From: Frigidibacter albus
Lineage (GTDB): Bacteria > Pseudomonadota > Alphaproteobacteria > Rhodobacterales > Rhodobacteraceae
DNA length: 64,000 nucleotides
Assembly: GCF_009908165.1 (NCBI RefSeq)
Contig: NZ_JAAAUC010000002.1
Span: 186,001 to 250,000 of the forward strand
Direction: 5' to 3'
Shown one piece after another: positions 10,003-19,363 of the stretch. A model generated the notes under the pieces. The model had not been told where the DNA came from, made no database searches, and saw only the letters and a list, made by a program, of their open reading frames with translations. The translations under genes were made by a program, and so were the position numbers. Position 1 is the stretch's first letter. Each line of letters starts with the position of its first letter.

Positions 10003-10452
10003 ATGAACGCGCTCAAGGCCCTCGACTATCCGCCGATCTGGCTGGCGGGCTTCGCCGTGCTGGCCTGGGCGCTTGGCGCGGTGCCGCTGCGGCTGTTCGG
10101 GCCTTCGGGCGGCACGGTCGGCGCGGGGCTGATCGGGGCCGGGCTGCTGCTGATGCTGGCGGCGGCGGCGCAGATGCTTCTGGCGCGCACCACGATCATT
10201 CCGCACCGGGAGCCCGGCGCGCTGGTCACCGGCGGGGTGTTCCGCCTTAGCCGCAACCCCATCTACCTTGCCGATGCGCTGGTACTGGCGGGGGTGATCG
10301 TCCTGCGCGACGCCCCGCTGGCGGTGCCGCTGCTGCCACTGTTCATGGCGGTGATCCAGAAGCGCTTCATCTTTGGCGAGGAGGCGCGGCTTCGGGCCGC
10401 CTTTGGCCCGGACTTCGCCGATTACGCCGCCCGGACGCGGCGCTGGCTGTGA
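10003..10452 (+). CDS. Isoprenylcysteine carboxyl methyltransferase-like membrane protein
   Basis: This 149-residue protein has about four hydrophobic segments and the signature of the bacterial ICMT/DUF1295 family: GGVFRLSRNPIYLADAL near residue 80, then a conserved Glu in KRFIFGEEARLRAAFGPDFADY, ending in RTRRWL. Members are S-adenosylmethionine-dependent methyltransferases or related lipid-modifying enzymes of the inner membrane; the bacterial substrate is generally unknown. The ATG at 10003 follows CGGAGTGA; the frame is open upstream to 9862 but that part is not protein-like. Confidence 0.8.
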   Translation: MNALKALDYPPIWLAGFAVLAWALGAVPLRLFGPSGGTVGAGLIGAGLLLMLAAAAQMLLARTTIIPHREPGALVTGGVFRLSRNPIYLADALVLAGVIVLRDAPLAVPLLPLFMAVIQKRFIFGEEARLRAAFGPDFADYAARTRRWL

Positions 10453-10502
10453 CCTGTGCGCACATTACCCGGGTTTCGGGTTGTTGCACTGCGGCGTTTC
10501 GC

Positions 10503-10532
10503 TTGTGATAGTTTGTTGCGCGATGCTATGAC
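10503..10532 (+). promoter_or_regulatory. Possible pntAB promoter
   Basis: TTGTGA (10503-10508) and TATGAC (10527-10532) are each four-of-six matches to the sigma-70 boxes with an 18-nt spacer, in the 138-nt gap before pntA. It is a weak candidate, listed because a strong two-gene operon begins here. Confidence 0.25.
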
Positions 10533-10590
10533 TTCGCGGCCAATTCAGGTCCACCGAGGCTGAAAGGCCCAAGCGACTGGGGGAGAGACA

Positions 10591-12162
10591 GTGAAGATCG
10601 GGGCACCGAAAGAGATATTTCCGGGTGAAGCGCGCGTCGCGATGACACCTGACTCGGCCCTTCAGCTGCAAAAGCTGGGGCATGAGTGTTTTGTGGAAGC
10701 AGGCGCCGGCAAGGGCGCCGGGATTTCCGACGCCGCCTATGCCGGCGCCGGGGTGACGGTGCTGCAAGATGCCGCGGCGCTGTTCGCCGCGGTGGATGTG
10801 CTCGCCAAGGTGCGCCCGCCGTCCGAGGCCGAAGTGCAGATGCTGCGCGCCGGCCAAACGCTGATTTCATTCTTCTACCCCGCGCAGAACACCGAGCTGC
10901 TGGAGCAGGCCAAGGCGCAGGGCGCGACCGTCATCGCCATGGACATGGTGCCGCGGATCAGCCGGGCGCAGAAGATGGACGCGCTGTCCTCGATGGCGAA
11001 TATCGCCGGCTACCGCGCGGTGATCGAGGCGGGCAGCAACTTCGGCCGCTTCTTCACCGGGCAGGTGACGGCGGCGGGCAAGGTGCCCCCGGCCAAGGTG
11101 CTGGTGGTGGGCGCGGGCGTTGCCGGGCTTGCCGCGATCGGCACCGCGACCAGCCTGGGCGCCATTGTCCATGCCTTCGACGTGCGCCCCGAAGTGTCGG
11201 AGCAGATCGAATCGATGGGCGCGAGCTTCGTGTTCCTGGAGTTCGAGCCGACGCAGGACGGCGCCGCGACCGGGGGCTATGCCGCGCCTTCGAGCCCCGA
11301 GTTCCGCGAAAAGCAGCTGGCGAAGTTCCGCGAGCTGGCACCCGAGATGGACATCGTCATCACCACCGCCCTGATCCCCGGCCGGCCCGCGCCGAAGCTG
11401 TGGACCGAGGATATGGTGGCGCTGATGAAGCCCGGATCGGTGGTGGTCGACCTTGCCGCCGAGCGCGGCGGCAATTGCGACCTGACGGTGCCGGACGAGA
11501 AGATCGTCAGCCCCAATGGCGTGACCATCGTCGGCTATACCGATTTCCCCAGCCGGATGGCGGCGCAGGCCTCGACGCTCTATTCCACCAATATCCGCCA
11601 CATGATGACGGACCTGACCCCGAAGAAGGATGGCGCGATCTTCCAGAACATGGAGGATGACGTGATCCGGGGCGCGACCGTGACCCATGACGGCGCGATC
11701 ACCTTCCCGCCGCCCCCCCCGAAGATTGCGGCGATTGCCGCCGCGAAGCCGAAGGAGAAGGTGCGCGAGCTGACGCATGAGGAAAAGCGCGCGGCGGAAA
11801 CCGCAGCGTTCAAGAAGCAGACCCGCGATCAGGTGGCGCTGCTGGCCGTCGGCGGCGCGCTGCTGCTGGCGGTGGGGCTGGTCGCCCCGGCAAGCTTCAT
11901 GCAGCATTTCATCGTGTTCGTGCTGGCGGTGTTCATCGGCTTCCAGGTGATCTGGAATGTCAGCCATTCGCTGCACACCCCGCTGATGGCGATCACCAAT
12001 GCCATCTCGTCGATCATTATCCTGGGGGCGCTGATGCAGATCGGGTCGGGCAACTTCCTGGTGATCTTGCTGGCGGCGCTGGCGATCTTCATGGCGGGCA
12101 TCAACATCTTTGGCGGTTTCCTGGTCACGCGCCGGATGCTTGCCATGTTCCAGAAGTCGTAA
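10591..12162 (+). CDS. pntA: Proton-translocating NAD(P) transhydrogenase, subunit alpha
   Basis: The 523-residue subunit binds NAD(H) and, with PntB, couples hydride transfer between NADH and NADP+ to proton entry. It begins with the family start MKIGAPKE from a GTG codon behind GGGGAGAGA. The conserved [21 protein letters not shown] lies near 130-150, and the Rossmann motif [15 protein letters not shown] near 171. The C-terminal 120 residues hold a Lys/Glu-rich linker and three to four membrane helices. The alpha chain is therefore the undivided E. coli type, not split into PntAA and PntAB. pntB follows after 12 nt. Confidence 0.96.
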   Translation: MKIGAPKEIFPGEARVAMTPDSALQLQKLGHECFVEAGAGKGAGISDAAYAGAGVTVLQDAAALFAAVDVLAKVRPPSEAEVQMLRAGQTLISFFYPAQNTELLEQAKAQGATVIAMDMVPRISRAQKMDALSSMANIAGYRAVIEAGSNFGRFFTGQVTAAGKVPPAKVLVVGAGVAGLAAIGTATSLGAIVHAFDVRPEVSEQIESMGASFVFLEFEPTQDGAATGGYAAPSSPEFREKQLAKFRELAPEMDIVITTALIPGRPAPKLWTEDMVALMKPGSVVVDLAAERGGNCDLTVPDEKIVSPNGVTIVGYTDFPSRMAAQASTLYSTNIRHMMTDLTPKKDGAIFQNMEDDVIRGATVTHDGAITFPPPPPKIAAIAAAKPKEKVRELTHEEKRAAETAAFKKQTRDQVALLAVGGALLLAVGLVAPASFMQHFIVFVLAVFIGFQVIWNVSHSLHTPLMAITNAISSIIILGALMQIGSGNFLVILLAALAIFMAGINIFGGFLVTRRMLAMFQKS

Positions 12163-12174
12163 GGAGACACGGGA

Positions 12175-13608
12175 ATGGATTACGGCTTCACAACCGCCGC
12201 CTATGTCGTTGCGGCGATCCTGTTCATCCTGTCGCTGGGCGGGCTGTCGGGACAGGAAAGTGCGAAACGCGCGGTGTGGTATGGCATGGCCGGCATGGCG
12301 CTGGCCGTGGCGGCGACGCTAATCGGCCCGGGCTCGGGCCTGTGGCTGCTGTCGCTGATCATGATTGCCGGCGGTGGTGCCATCGGCTGGGTCGTGGCGC
12401 AGCGGGTGCAGATGACGGCGATGCCGCAGCTGGTGGCGGCGATGCATTCGCTGGTTGGTCTGGCGGCGGTCTTCGTTGGCTTCAACGCAGATATCGAGCT
12501 TGGCCGGGTGCTGGCGATGGATCCGGCGGCGCGGGCCGGGCTGGAGGGTTTCGCCGCGGTGCTGGCGCACAAGACCCCGGTCGAGGTGTCGATCCTGCGG
12601 GTCGAGGTGTTCCTCGGCGTGTTCATCGGGGCTGTGACCTTCACCGGATCGGTGATCGCCTTCGGCAAGCTGGCGGGCAAGGTCAACACCGCGGCGCAGA
12701 AGCTGCCGGGGGGGCATATGCTGAACGCCGGCGCCGCGGCGGCCTCGGTGCTGCTCGGGGTGCTCTATTTCAACGATGCCGGGATCTGGTCGCTGATCCT
12801 GATGACGCTGCTGGCCTTCTTCATCGGCTATCACCTGATCATGGGCATCGGCGGGGCCGACATGCCGGTGGTGGTGTCGATGCTGAACTCCTATTCCGGT
12901 TGGGCGGCGGCGGCGATCGGCTTCAGCCTGGGCAATGACCTGCTGATCGTGGTGGGGGCGCTGGTCGGCTCCTCGGGTGCGATCCTCAGCTACATCATGT
13001 GCAAGGCGATGAACCGGTCGTTCGTCAGCGTGATCCTGGGCGGCTTTGGGGGAACCTCGGGGCCGGCGATGGAGATCTCGGGCGAGCAGGTGGCGATCGA
13101 TGCCGAGGGCGTGGCGGCGGCGCTGAACGATGCGGATAGCGTCATCATCGTGCCGGGTTACGGCATGGCGGTGGCGCAGGCGCAGCAATCGGTCAGCGAG
13201 CTGACGCGCAAGCTGCGCGCCGCGGGCAAGACCGTGCGCTTTGCCATCCACCCGGTTGCGGGGCGGCTGCCGGGGCACATGAACGTGCTGCTGGCGGAAG
13301 CCAAGGTGCCCTATGACATCGTGATGGAGATGGACGAGATAAACGAGGATTTCCCCTCGACCGACGTGGTGATCGTGATCGGCTCCAATGACATCGTGAA
13401 CCCCGCGGCGCAGGAAGATCCGAACTCGCCTATCGCCGGGATGCCGGTGCTGGAAGTGTGGCGCGCCAAGCAGGTGTTCGTGTCCAAGCGCGGGCAGGGC
13501 ACGGGGTATTCCGGGATCGAGAACCCGCTGTTCTTCAAGGACAACACCCGGATGTTCTATGGCGATGCCAAGAAGTCGCTGGACCAGCTGCTGCCGATGA
13601 TCGACTGA
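12175..13608 (+). CDS. pntB: NAD(P) transhydrogenase, subunit beta
   Basis: The 477-residue subunit carries about nine membrane helices in its first 260 residues and the cytoplasmic NADP(H)-binding domain III at the C-terminus. The NADP motif [15 protein letters not shown] lies near 320, followed by [23 protein letters not shown] and the conserved [14 protein letters not shown]. An AGGAGA ribosome-binding site precedes the ATG. Stop TGA at 13606-13608 is followed by a terminator hairpin. With pntA it supplies NADPH for biosynthesis and redox balance. Confidence 0.96.
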   Translation: MDYGFTTAAYVVAAILFILSLGGLSGQESAKRAVWYGMAGMALAVAATLIGPGSGLWLLSLIMIAGGGAIGWVVAQRVQMTAMPQLVAAMHSLVGLAAVFVGFNADIELGRVLAMDPAARAGLEGFAAVLAHKTPVEVSILRVEVFLGVFIGAVTFTGSVIAFGKLAGKVNTAAQKLPGGHMLNAGAAAASVLLGVLYFNDAGIWSLILMTLLAFFIGYHLIMGIGGADMPVVVSMLNSYSGWAAAAIGFSLGNDLLIVVGALVGSSGAILSYIMCKAMNRSFVSVILGGFGGTSGPAMEISGEQVAIDAEGVAAALNDADSVIIVPGYGMAVAQAQQSVSELTRKLRAAGKTVRFAIHPVAGRLPGHMNVLLAEAKVPYDIVMEMDEINEDFPSTDVVIVIGSNDIVNPAAQEDPNSPIAGMPVLEVWRAKQVFVSKRGQGTGYSGIENPLFFKDNTRMFYGDAKKSLDQLLPMID

Positions 13609-13632
13609 GGTTCCAGCTTTGAGGTTGCAGGG

Positions 13633-13652
13633 CGCCCCGCGGTTGCGGGGCG
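13633..13652 (+). terminator. pntAB terminator hairpin
   Basis: CGCCCCGC pairs perfectly with GCGGGGCG around a GGTT loop, followed by a T-rich stretch (TTCTGCGTTTCT). It lies 24 nt after the pntB stop. Confidence 0.65.
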
Positions 13653-13670
13653 TTCTGCGTTTCTGGCTGC

Positions 13671-13806
13671 GGAAGAAGGGGGGCCGTCTGCCCCCCTTCA
13701 CCCCCCGAGGATATTTGGAAAAGGCAAAGGCAGTAGTGCGCGCTCTTGTCTTTTGCCTTTTCCAAATATCCTCCGGGGGTCCGGGGGTGGAAAACCCCCG
13801 GCTTTG
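13671..13806. repeat. Two inverted copies of the dispersed AAATATCC module
   Basis: Left arm 13707-13728 and right arm 13752-13773 are 22-nt perfect inverted repeats around a 23-nt loop. Each arm runs from GAGGATATTT through GGAAAAGGCAAA. Outside them lie G-run/C-run hairpins: GGGGGG (13678-13683) with CCCCCC (13691-13696), and CCGGGGGT (13781-13788) with ACCCCCGG (13794-13801). The arrangement equals two head-to-head copies of the module seen at 8.5 and 36.2 kb. As RNA it would form a very stable hairpin. Confidence 0.7.
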
Positions 13807-13919
13807 GCGCCGGGCGTTGCACAAAAGCCAGTATGCGAGGGGATGCCGGGGGGCGCGGCGATTTTTCCGGGGGGCATCGGCGCGGGGCGCGGTAGGTCTG
13901 CGGAAAACAGGATCCGCCG

Positions 13920-15206
13920 ATGATGACCCCGTTGCAAGACCATCCGCTGCGCTATGCGCTGACCAACGAGCTTCATGCGCGGCCCTTCCCCTCGCTAGAG
14001 GCGCCCTGCGAGGCGGTGTATCTGGCGATCAAGCAGCCCGTCGATGCCGCGAACCGCGACCGCGGCGCCGACCTTGCGCATCTGCTGGCGCTGCTGGACC
14101 GGCACGGGGCGGTGCATCCGCAGCCGGGGGCCACGCATTTTTCCAGCACGTTGGGGCGGCATGACCTGAAATGGGAGAGCCATACCGAGTTCGTGACCTA
14201 TTCGGCGTTTTCCGCGGGGCTGGCGGAGCGGGCCTTCGATCCGGCGCTGGCCGAGGTGTTCCCGGCCGCCTGGCTGGCGCAGGCGCCGGGCAAGCGGCTG
14301 GCGGCGGTGACGGTGCGGGTGGAGTTCCTGCCCGAGGATCCGGCCGAGATCAACGCCCGGCTGGACCAGTGGTTTGTCCCTGAGAGCCTTGCCTGCGCGA
14401 CGATCATCGAGGGCGCTGCGGTGGTGGCGGGGGATTTCCGCATCGATGCCGCGGGGCAGATGCGCTTTGCGGTCTTCGTGAAGCCCGGCACCGGCGCGCG
14501 GCGGGTGGGGCGGATCGTGCAGCGGCTGTGCGAGGTGGAGACCTACCGCGCCATGTCGATGCTGGGGCTGGGGCGGGCGCGCGAGCTGACGGCGCGGCTG
14601 AATGCGCTCGACCCGCAGCTGTCGGCGCTGGTGATGGGCATGACCGACGAGGCGCGCCCGTCGGAGGAGACCCTGCACGCGCTGCTGGCGGTGTCGGCCG
14701 AGCTCGAGGGGCTGGCGATGCAGCACAGCTTCCGCTTTGGTGCGACCGGCGCCTATGAGGCCATCGTGCTGCAGCGGATCGAGGTGCTGCGCGAGATGCG
14801 CTTCGAGGGGCGGCAGACCTTTGGCGAGTTCTTCATGCGCCGCTATGACCCGGCGATGCGCACGGTGAAATCGGCCGAGCGGCGGCTGGTGCAGATGGCA
14901 GAGCGGGCAACGCGGGCCGGGGAATTGCTGCGCACCCGGGTGGATGTGGAGCGGTCCGCGCAGAACCAGCGGGTGCTGGAGAGCATGGACAGGCGCGCCG
15001 ACCTGCATCTGCGGCTGCAGCACACGGTCGAGGGGCTGTCGGTGGTGGCGATCAGCTATTACGCAGTGAGCCTTGCGGCCTATCTGCTGCTGCCCTTTGC
15101 CGAGGCGGCGCATCTGCCCAAGACGCTGCTGACGGCGGCGCTGGTGCCGTTGGTGGTGGGCGCGGTCTGGCTGATGGTGCGGCGGATCAGGAAGGCGATG
15201 CATTAG
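13920..15206 (+). CDS. DUF3422 family membrane-anchored protein
   Basis: The 428-residue protein has the conserved DUF3422 opening DHPLRYALTNELHARPFPSLEAP. A long middle part is rich in helices, with many Arg, Glu and Leu, probably a coiled coil at about 320-365. Two membrane helices lie near the C-terminus (about 370-420), ending in RRIRKAMH. The topology suggests a cytoplasmic domain tethered to the inner membrane. The family is common in Rhodobacterales and of unknown function. Two adjacent ATGs open the frame; either could be used. Confidence 0.85.
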   Translation: MMTPLQDHPLRYALTNELHARPFPSLEAPCEAVYLAIKQPVDAANRDRGADLAHLLALLDRHGAVHPQPGATHFSSTLGRHDLKWESHTEFVTYSAFSAGLAERAFDPALAEVFPAAWLAQAPGKRLAAVTVRVEFLPEDPAEINARLDQWFVPESLACATIIEGAAVVAGDFRIDAAGQMRFAVFVKPGTGARRVGRIVQRLCEVETYRAMSMLGLGRARELTARLNALDPQLSALVMGMTDEARPSEETLHALLAVSAELEGLAMQHSFRFGATGAYEAIVLQRIEVLREMRFEGRQTFGEFFMRRYDPAMRTVKSAERRLVQMAERATRAGELLRTRVDVERSAQNQRVLESMDRRADLHLRLQHTVEGLSVVAISYYAVSLAAYLLLPFAEAAHLPKTLLTAALVPLVVGAVWLMVRRIRKAMH

Positions 15207-15227
15207 GGCCGGCCCGAAAGCCGGCCC
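15206..15227. terminator. Bidirectional terminator between DUF3422 gene and oppC
   Basis: GGGCCGGC (15206-15213) pairs perfectly with GCCGGCCC (15220-15227) around CCGAAA. It sits between two convergent genes and begins at the last base of the upstream stop codon. Confidence 0.65.
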
Positions 15228-15232
15228 AAGTT

Positions 15233-16153
15233 TCAGCGCCCACGGATGCGCGGGTCGAGCGCGTCGCGCAGGCCGTCGCCGATATAGTTGACGCTGAGCA
15301 CCGTCAGCGAGATGGCGATGCCCGGCAGGATCACCCGCATCGGATACAGCTGGATCTGGTCCACCGCGTCGAACAGCAGCCGCCCCCAGGTCGGGAAATC
15401 GGGCGGGAAGCCGAGGCCGAGGAACGAGAGCGCGCTTTCGGTGATGATCGCGCTGGCGATGCCGAGCGTCGCCGAGACCATGATCGGGCTGAGCACGTTG
15501 GGCAGGATGTGGCGGACGATCATCTTGAACGGCGAGGTGCCGATGGACCGCGCCGCCAGCACGAACTCGCGTTCCTTCAGCGCCAGCACCTCGCCGCGGA
15601 CGATGCGGGCGGTCTGCATCCAGGACGTGACGCCGATGGCGACCACGATCAGCAGGAAGATCCCGGTCTCGGGGCCGAAGCGTTTCGACAACGGCTCGCG
15701 GAACAGCATCACCATGACCAGCAGCAGCGGCAGCAGCGGCAGCGCCAGGAACAGGTCGGTCAGCCGCATCAGGACGCCATCGAGCCGGCGGAAGAAGCCG
15801 GCCGAGATGCCGATCACCGTGCCGAGGAAGATCGACAGCCCCATCGCCGTCATCCCCACGGCGATGGAGACCTTGCCGCCGGCCATCAGCCGGGCCAGCA
15901 TGTCGCGCCCCAACTGGTCGGTGCCAAGCGGATGGGCGCCCGACGGGCCCTGATTGCGGGCGCGCATGTCCACGAAGGTGGCGTCCATGCTCCAGATGAA
16001 CGGCCCCAGGATGACGCTGCCGAGGATGGCCGCGAACACGATCAGCCCCAGCATCGCGCCGCGATGGCTGCGGAACTGGCGCCAGACATCGCGCCATTGG
16101 TTCGAGGGCGCCTCGGCGGGCGCGGCGGCGGTCACAAGGTTGGTATCAGTCAT
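15233..16153 (-). CDS. Peptide-type ABC transporter permease, OppC/DppC family
   Basis: The 306-residue inner-membrane permease has an N-terminal OppC-type segment (WRDVWRQFRSHRGAMLGLIVF) and the conserved HPLGTDQLGRDMLARLM loop near 75. The binding-protein-dependent permease domain has its EAA-type coupling motif in EREFVLAARSIGTSPFKMIVRHILPN near 205-230. The C-terminus LRDALDPRIRGR is typical of the subfamily. Its ATG overlaps the oppB stop by 8 nt. It pairs with OppB as the membrane channel of the system whose binding protein lies upstream and whose ATPase is divergent. Confidence 0.92.
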   Translation of the reverse strand: MTDTNLVTAAAPAEAPSNQWRDVWRQFRSHRGAMLGLIVFAAILGSVILGPFIWSMDATFVDMRARNQGPSGAHPLGTDQLGRDMLARLMAGGKVSIAVGMTAMGLSIFLGTVIGISAGFFRRLDGVLMRLTDLFLALPLLPLLLVMVMLFREPLSKRFGPETGIFLLIVVAIGVTSWMQTARIVRGEVLALKEREFVLAARSIGTSPFKMIVRHILPNVLSPIMVSATLGIASAIITESALSFLGLGFPPDFPTWGRLLFDAVDQIQLYPMRVILPGIAISLTVLSVNYIGDGLRDALDPRIRGR

Positions 16154-17153
16154 AGCGGATCCTCGGGTCCAGGATGCCGTAGAGGATGTCGGCCACCAGG
16201 TTGAACAGCACGATCAGGATGGCGAAGATGAAGGTCAGCGTCTGCACCATCGGCAGGTCATTGGCGTGGATCGCGGTGATCAGCAGCTGGCCAAGCCCGT
16301 TCACCTTGAACACTTGCTCGGTGATGATGGCGCCGCCAAAGATGGTGGGCACGCCAAGCGCGATGACGGTGACGACCGGGATCATCGAGTTGCGCAGGAC
16401 GTGGGTCAGAACCACGACCCGCTCTTTCAATCCCTTGGCGCGGGCGGTGCGCACATAGTCCTGCCGCAAGTTGTCGAGCATCGAGGCGCGCATGAACCGG
16501 CTGATCTGGCTGGCATTGTAGAGCGCCAGCACCGCGACCGGCATCGCCATCTGCCGCAGCTGGAAGACGAAGCTGTCCCAGTCTGTCACCTTGTGGGTGG
16601 TGTTGTAGATCGAGGGGAACCATTGCAGGTTCACCGCGAAGATGATGATCAGCACCACGCCGGTGAAGAAGGTCGGCACCGAGAAGCCGATCATCGAGAT
16701 GAAGGTGCCGATCTGGTCGAACCAGCTGTATTGCTTGTAGGCCGAGATGATGCCGATGGGCAGCGCGATGGCGACACCCACCACATAGGCGAGACCGACG
16801 ACCCAGAGCGTCTGCGGGATGCGCTGCGCGATGATGTCGGCGACCGGGCTGCGGGTCTGCCAGGAGATGATACGCTGCGCGTCGCCACCGATATTGGTGC
16901 CGAACATGGCGTCGAAGATATGCAGGGGCTCGACGATGAAGAACTGCTTGAGCCACAGCGCATAGCGGATATGGATCGGTTCGCCGAGGCCGAGCGCCTC
17001 GCGCATCTTCTGCTTGACCTCGGGCGGGACGGTCAGCGGCATCTGCGCCAACGGGTCGCCCGGGGCGAGGTCGAGCAGCAGGAAGATGATCAGCGAGATG
17101 AACAGCAGTGTCGGGATCGCGATCAGCAATCGGCGGAAGGTATAGGTGAGCAT
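16146..17153 (-). CDS. Peptide-type ABC transporter permease, OppB/DppB family
   Basis: The 335-residue permease begins MLTYTFRRLLIAIPTLLFIS, the standard DppB/OppB first helix, followed by the PGDP motif near 35. The coupling helix lies in DYVRTARAKGLKERVVVLTHVLRNS near 230-255, and the protein ends in ILYGILDPRIRYD. The frame is open to 17204, but the shown start matches the family. There are about 109 nt between the binding-protein stop and this start, so oppA-oppB-oppC probably form one leftward transcript. Confidence 0.92.
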   Translation of the reverse strand: MLTYTFRRLLIAIPTLLFISLIIFLLLDLAPGDPLAQMPLTVPPEVKQKMREALGLGEPIHIRYALWLKQFFIVEPLHIFDAMFGTNIGGDAQRIISWQTRSPVADIIAQRIPQTLWVVGLAYVVGVAIALPIGIISAYKQYSWFDQIGTFISMIGFSVPTFFTGVVLIIIFAVNLQWFPSIYNTTHKVTDWDSFVFQLRQMAMPVAVLALYNASQISRFMRASMLDNLRQDYVRTARAKGLKERVVVLTHVLRNSMIPVVTVIALGVPTIFGGAIITEQVFKVNGLGQLLITAIHANDLPMVQTLTFIFAILIVLFNLVADILYGILDPRIRYD

Positions 17154-17262
17154 GGGGCGGCGCCTTTGGTCAGCGGTCCACGGGATCGAGCGAGGGCAGG
17201 CCATGTGCAGCGGCGCCCCGGTTCGAAGGCCGGGGCGCCGCGTTCAGGCCGAACGGCCCGCC

Positions 17263-18969
17263 TTACTTGATGCGGTACCAGTCAGCGGCGTTCCACAGCT
17301 CGCTGTCCCAGGTGTTCAGCACCACGCCGCCAAGCGTGTTGGCATGTGCCGAAAGACGGCCGCGGTCCACCAGCGGGATGATGACCATGCTCTCCTTGGT
17401 CAGCATGTCGTTGAGCTTGCGGGCAATCTCGCCGCGTTTTTCCAGCTCGCCGGTCTGGCCGAGTTCGGCGACCAGCGCGTCATAGGCCGGGTCGCAGAAG
17501 CGGTTGATGTTTTCGCCCTGCCACTGCGTTTCAGGCTTGGGGGCCTTGTCGCAGGTATACATGGCGAGGTAGCTTTCCGGGTCGGTGCCGTCGAAGTTGT
17601 TCGCGTACATCTCCACGTCTGCATAGAACTTCTGGAAGGTGTCGGGCGAGCCGGGATCGCCGCCGAAGAAGACCGAGCCATCGACGTTCTTCAGCTCGAC
17701 CTCGACGCCAAGCTCTTCCCACCACTGCTTGATGATCGCCTGGAAGTCCTGGCGCACGGCGTTGGTCGAGGTCTGGTAGACCATCGAGAATTTCATGCCG
17801 TCCTTGTCGCGCACGCCGTCACCATCGGTGTCGGTCCAGCCGGCCTCGTCGAGCAGCGCCTTGGCGCCTTCCATGTCCTGCGGGATGCAGCCGGTATTGT
17901 CGGTCGAGGCGAACATCGCCGGGGCCGGGACCAGGTTGCAGGTCGGGCGACCGGCCTCGCCATAGCCGATGTCGGACAGCAGCTGGCGGTCGATGGCTTT
18001 CGACAGGGCCGTGCGTACGCGGATGTCGGACAGGATCGGATGCGGGTGCATCGCGGTCGAACGCTCGCCTTCCGGCAGATCCGGCGAGGGGTCGGTCATG
18101 TTGATCTCGATCCGCTCGACCAGGGTGCCGAAGGCGTTGACGAGTGTGCCCTTGCCGCCCTTCATCATCTCTTCCAGCACCTCGGGGGCCAGCTGGGTGT
18201 TCCAGGCATAGTCGAACTCGCCGGTTTCCAGAACCGCGCGGGCCGCCGCTGCCGCATCGCCGCCGCCCTTGAAGGTCATGGTGGCGAAGGCGGGCTTGGC
18301 CGGGTCGCGGTACTCGGGGTTGGCGGACAGGGTGATCACGTCATTGGGGCGGAATTCATCGACCTTGAAGCCGCCGGTGCCGATCGGCATGAAGTTGGCA
18401 TCGGTGCATTCGGGCGCGCGGGCGCCGAGGCAGTCCGCGAATTGCGCCTTCTGGATGATCGGCGACTGCCCGCCCGAGAACGGGCCATAGGGGAAGGGCT
18501 TGGGCGCCTCGAAGGTCACGACCACGGTCAGCGGATCGGGGGCGGTGACAGAGGCAACGCCCTCGAACTTGGCCAGCTGCGCGCAGCCGCCTTCGGGATG
18601 CATGCAATACTCGGCGGTGAACACCGCATCTTCGGCGGTGAAATCGGTGCCGTCCGACCATTTCAGGCCCGGCTTGATCTTGTAGGTGATGGTGGTCAGG
18701 TCTTCCGACACGCCGCCGTTCTCCAGCGTCGGAACCTCTTCCACCAGCCAGGGCAGGATCTGCCCGGTCTCGTCATAGCGGATCAGCGGTTCGATGATGA
18801 GGCTGGCCGCCTCGATATCCTTGGTGCCCGAGGACAGGTAGGGGTTCAGGATCGAGGGCGCTTGCGAGTAGATCACGTTGACATGACCATCCGCCCCGCG
18901 CTCTGCCATTGCGGCGGGTGCGAGGGCGAGTGTCGCGCCCGCGCCCAGTAGAAGCGTCATCAGTTTCAT
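17263..18969 (-). CDS. Peptide/nickel/opine-type ABC transporter substrate-binding protein
   Basis: This 568-residue periplasmic protein of the SBP_bac_5 (OppA/DppA) family captures the ligand. A signal peptide (about 1-22, cleavage after AMA) is followed by APSILNPYLSSGTKDIEAASLIIEPL, the conserved beginning of domain I. The DGTDFTAEDAVFTAEY motif lies near 100. Pairs of Cys residues in the middle (for example CMHPEGGC and CNLVP) hint at disulfides. An AAGGAGAG ribosome-binding site precedes the ATG. It is divergent from the fused ATPase gene across a 394-nt region. The ligand cannot be read from sequence; the neighbours suggest acylated or modified amino acids or peptides. Confidence 0.9.
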   Translation of the reverse strand: MKLMTLLLGAGATLALAPAAMAERGADGHVNVIYSQAPSILNPYLSSGTKDIEAASLIIEPLIRYDETGQILPWLVEEVPTLENGGVSEDLTTITYKIKPGLKWSDGTDFTAEDAVFTAEYCMHPEGGCAQLAKFEGVASVTAPDPLTVVVTFEAPKPFPYGPFSGGQSPIIQKAQFADCLGARAPECTDANFMPIGTGGFKVDEFRPNDVITLSANPEYRDPAKPAFATMTFKGGGDAAAAARAVLETGEFDYAWNTQLAPEVLEEMMKGGKGTLVNAFGTLVERIEINMTDPSPDLPEGERSTAMHPHPILSDIRVRTALSKAIDRQLLSDIGYGEAGRPTCNLVPAPAMFASTDNTGCIPQDMEGAKALLDEAGWTDTDGDGVRDKDGMKFSMVYQTSTNAVRQDFQAIIKQWWEELGVEVELKNVDGSVFFGGDPGSPDTFQKFYADVEMYANNFDGTDPESYLAMYTCDKAPKPETQWQGENINRFCDPAYDALVAELGQTGELEKRGEIARKLNDMLTKESMVIIPLVDRGRLSAHANTLGGVVLNTWDSELWNAADWYRIK

Positions 18970-19363
18970 TTCTCTCTCCTTGTTGGGTAGATCCGCGCGT
19001 TTTCGCGTCGGGGGTCACGTCGAGGTCGGGATCAGGATCGGGAAACGGACCGCCGCTTCGGCCATGGTGGCACGCTTCGCGCGTGTCTGGGACCTGTGAC
19101 CGGGCGGCTGTTTCTGTGGCACGGCTTCTCGCCTGTCCTTGTTGTTGGCAGTCCTGACGGGCTGTCCCGACATCGTGCAATTTTCGATACAAGCCGCGGA
19201 AAAAGGCAAGAGGCTTGTGCCTTGACCTCGCTTCCCCCCGCAATCCGCCTTCGCGCGGCGTCATCCCCTGCGCCTGTTTGACTTTTTGGTCAGCTTCTCG
19301 CTAGCGTGACAGGCAAGGCCGCGATGACGGCCAATTCCGGTTCACCTGACAGGGGCCCACACA
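18970..19363. other. 394-nt divergent control region of the opp locus
   Basis: The region separates the leftward oppA-B-C genes from the rightward oppDF-argE genes and must hold both promoters. A short inverted repeat TGAC-TTTTTG-GTCA lies at 19279-19292 with a TTGACT box overlapping it (19278-19283), but no good -10 follows. No regulator gene and no small protein were recognised. Confidence 0.4.

Larger units (their letters stand above)
13609..13919. other. 311-nt intergenic region, pntB to DUF3422 gene
   Basis: It holds the pntAB terminator and the large inverted repeat described separately, then a GC-rich stretch with no clear promoter before the next start codon. No short protein with convincing codon use was seen. 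Confidence 0.6.

Noticed and set aside
19278-19306. sigma-70 promoter for oppDF with TTGACT at -35
   Set aside because: The -35 is good, but the hexamer at 17 nt (CTAGCG) is a poor -10, so it was only noted in the region entry.
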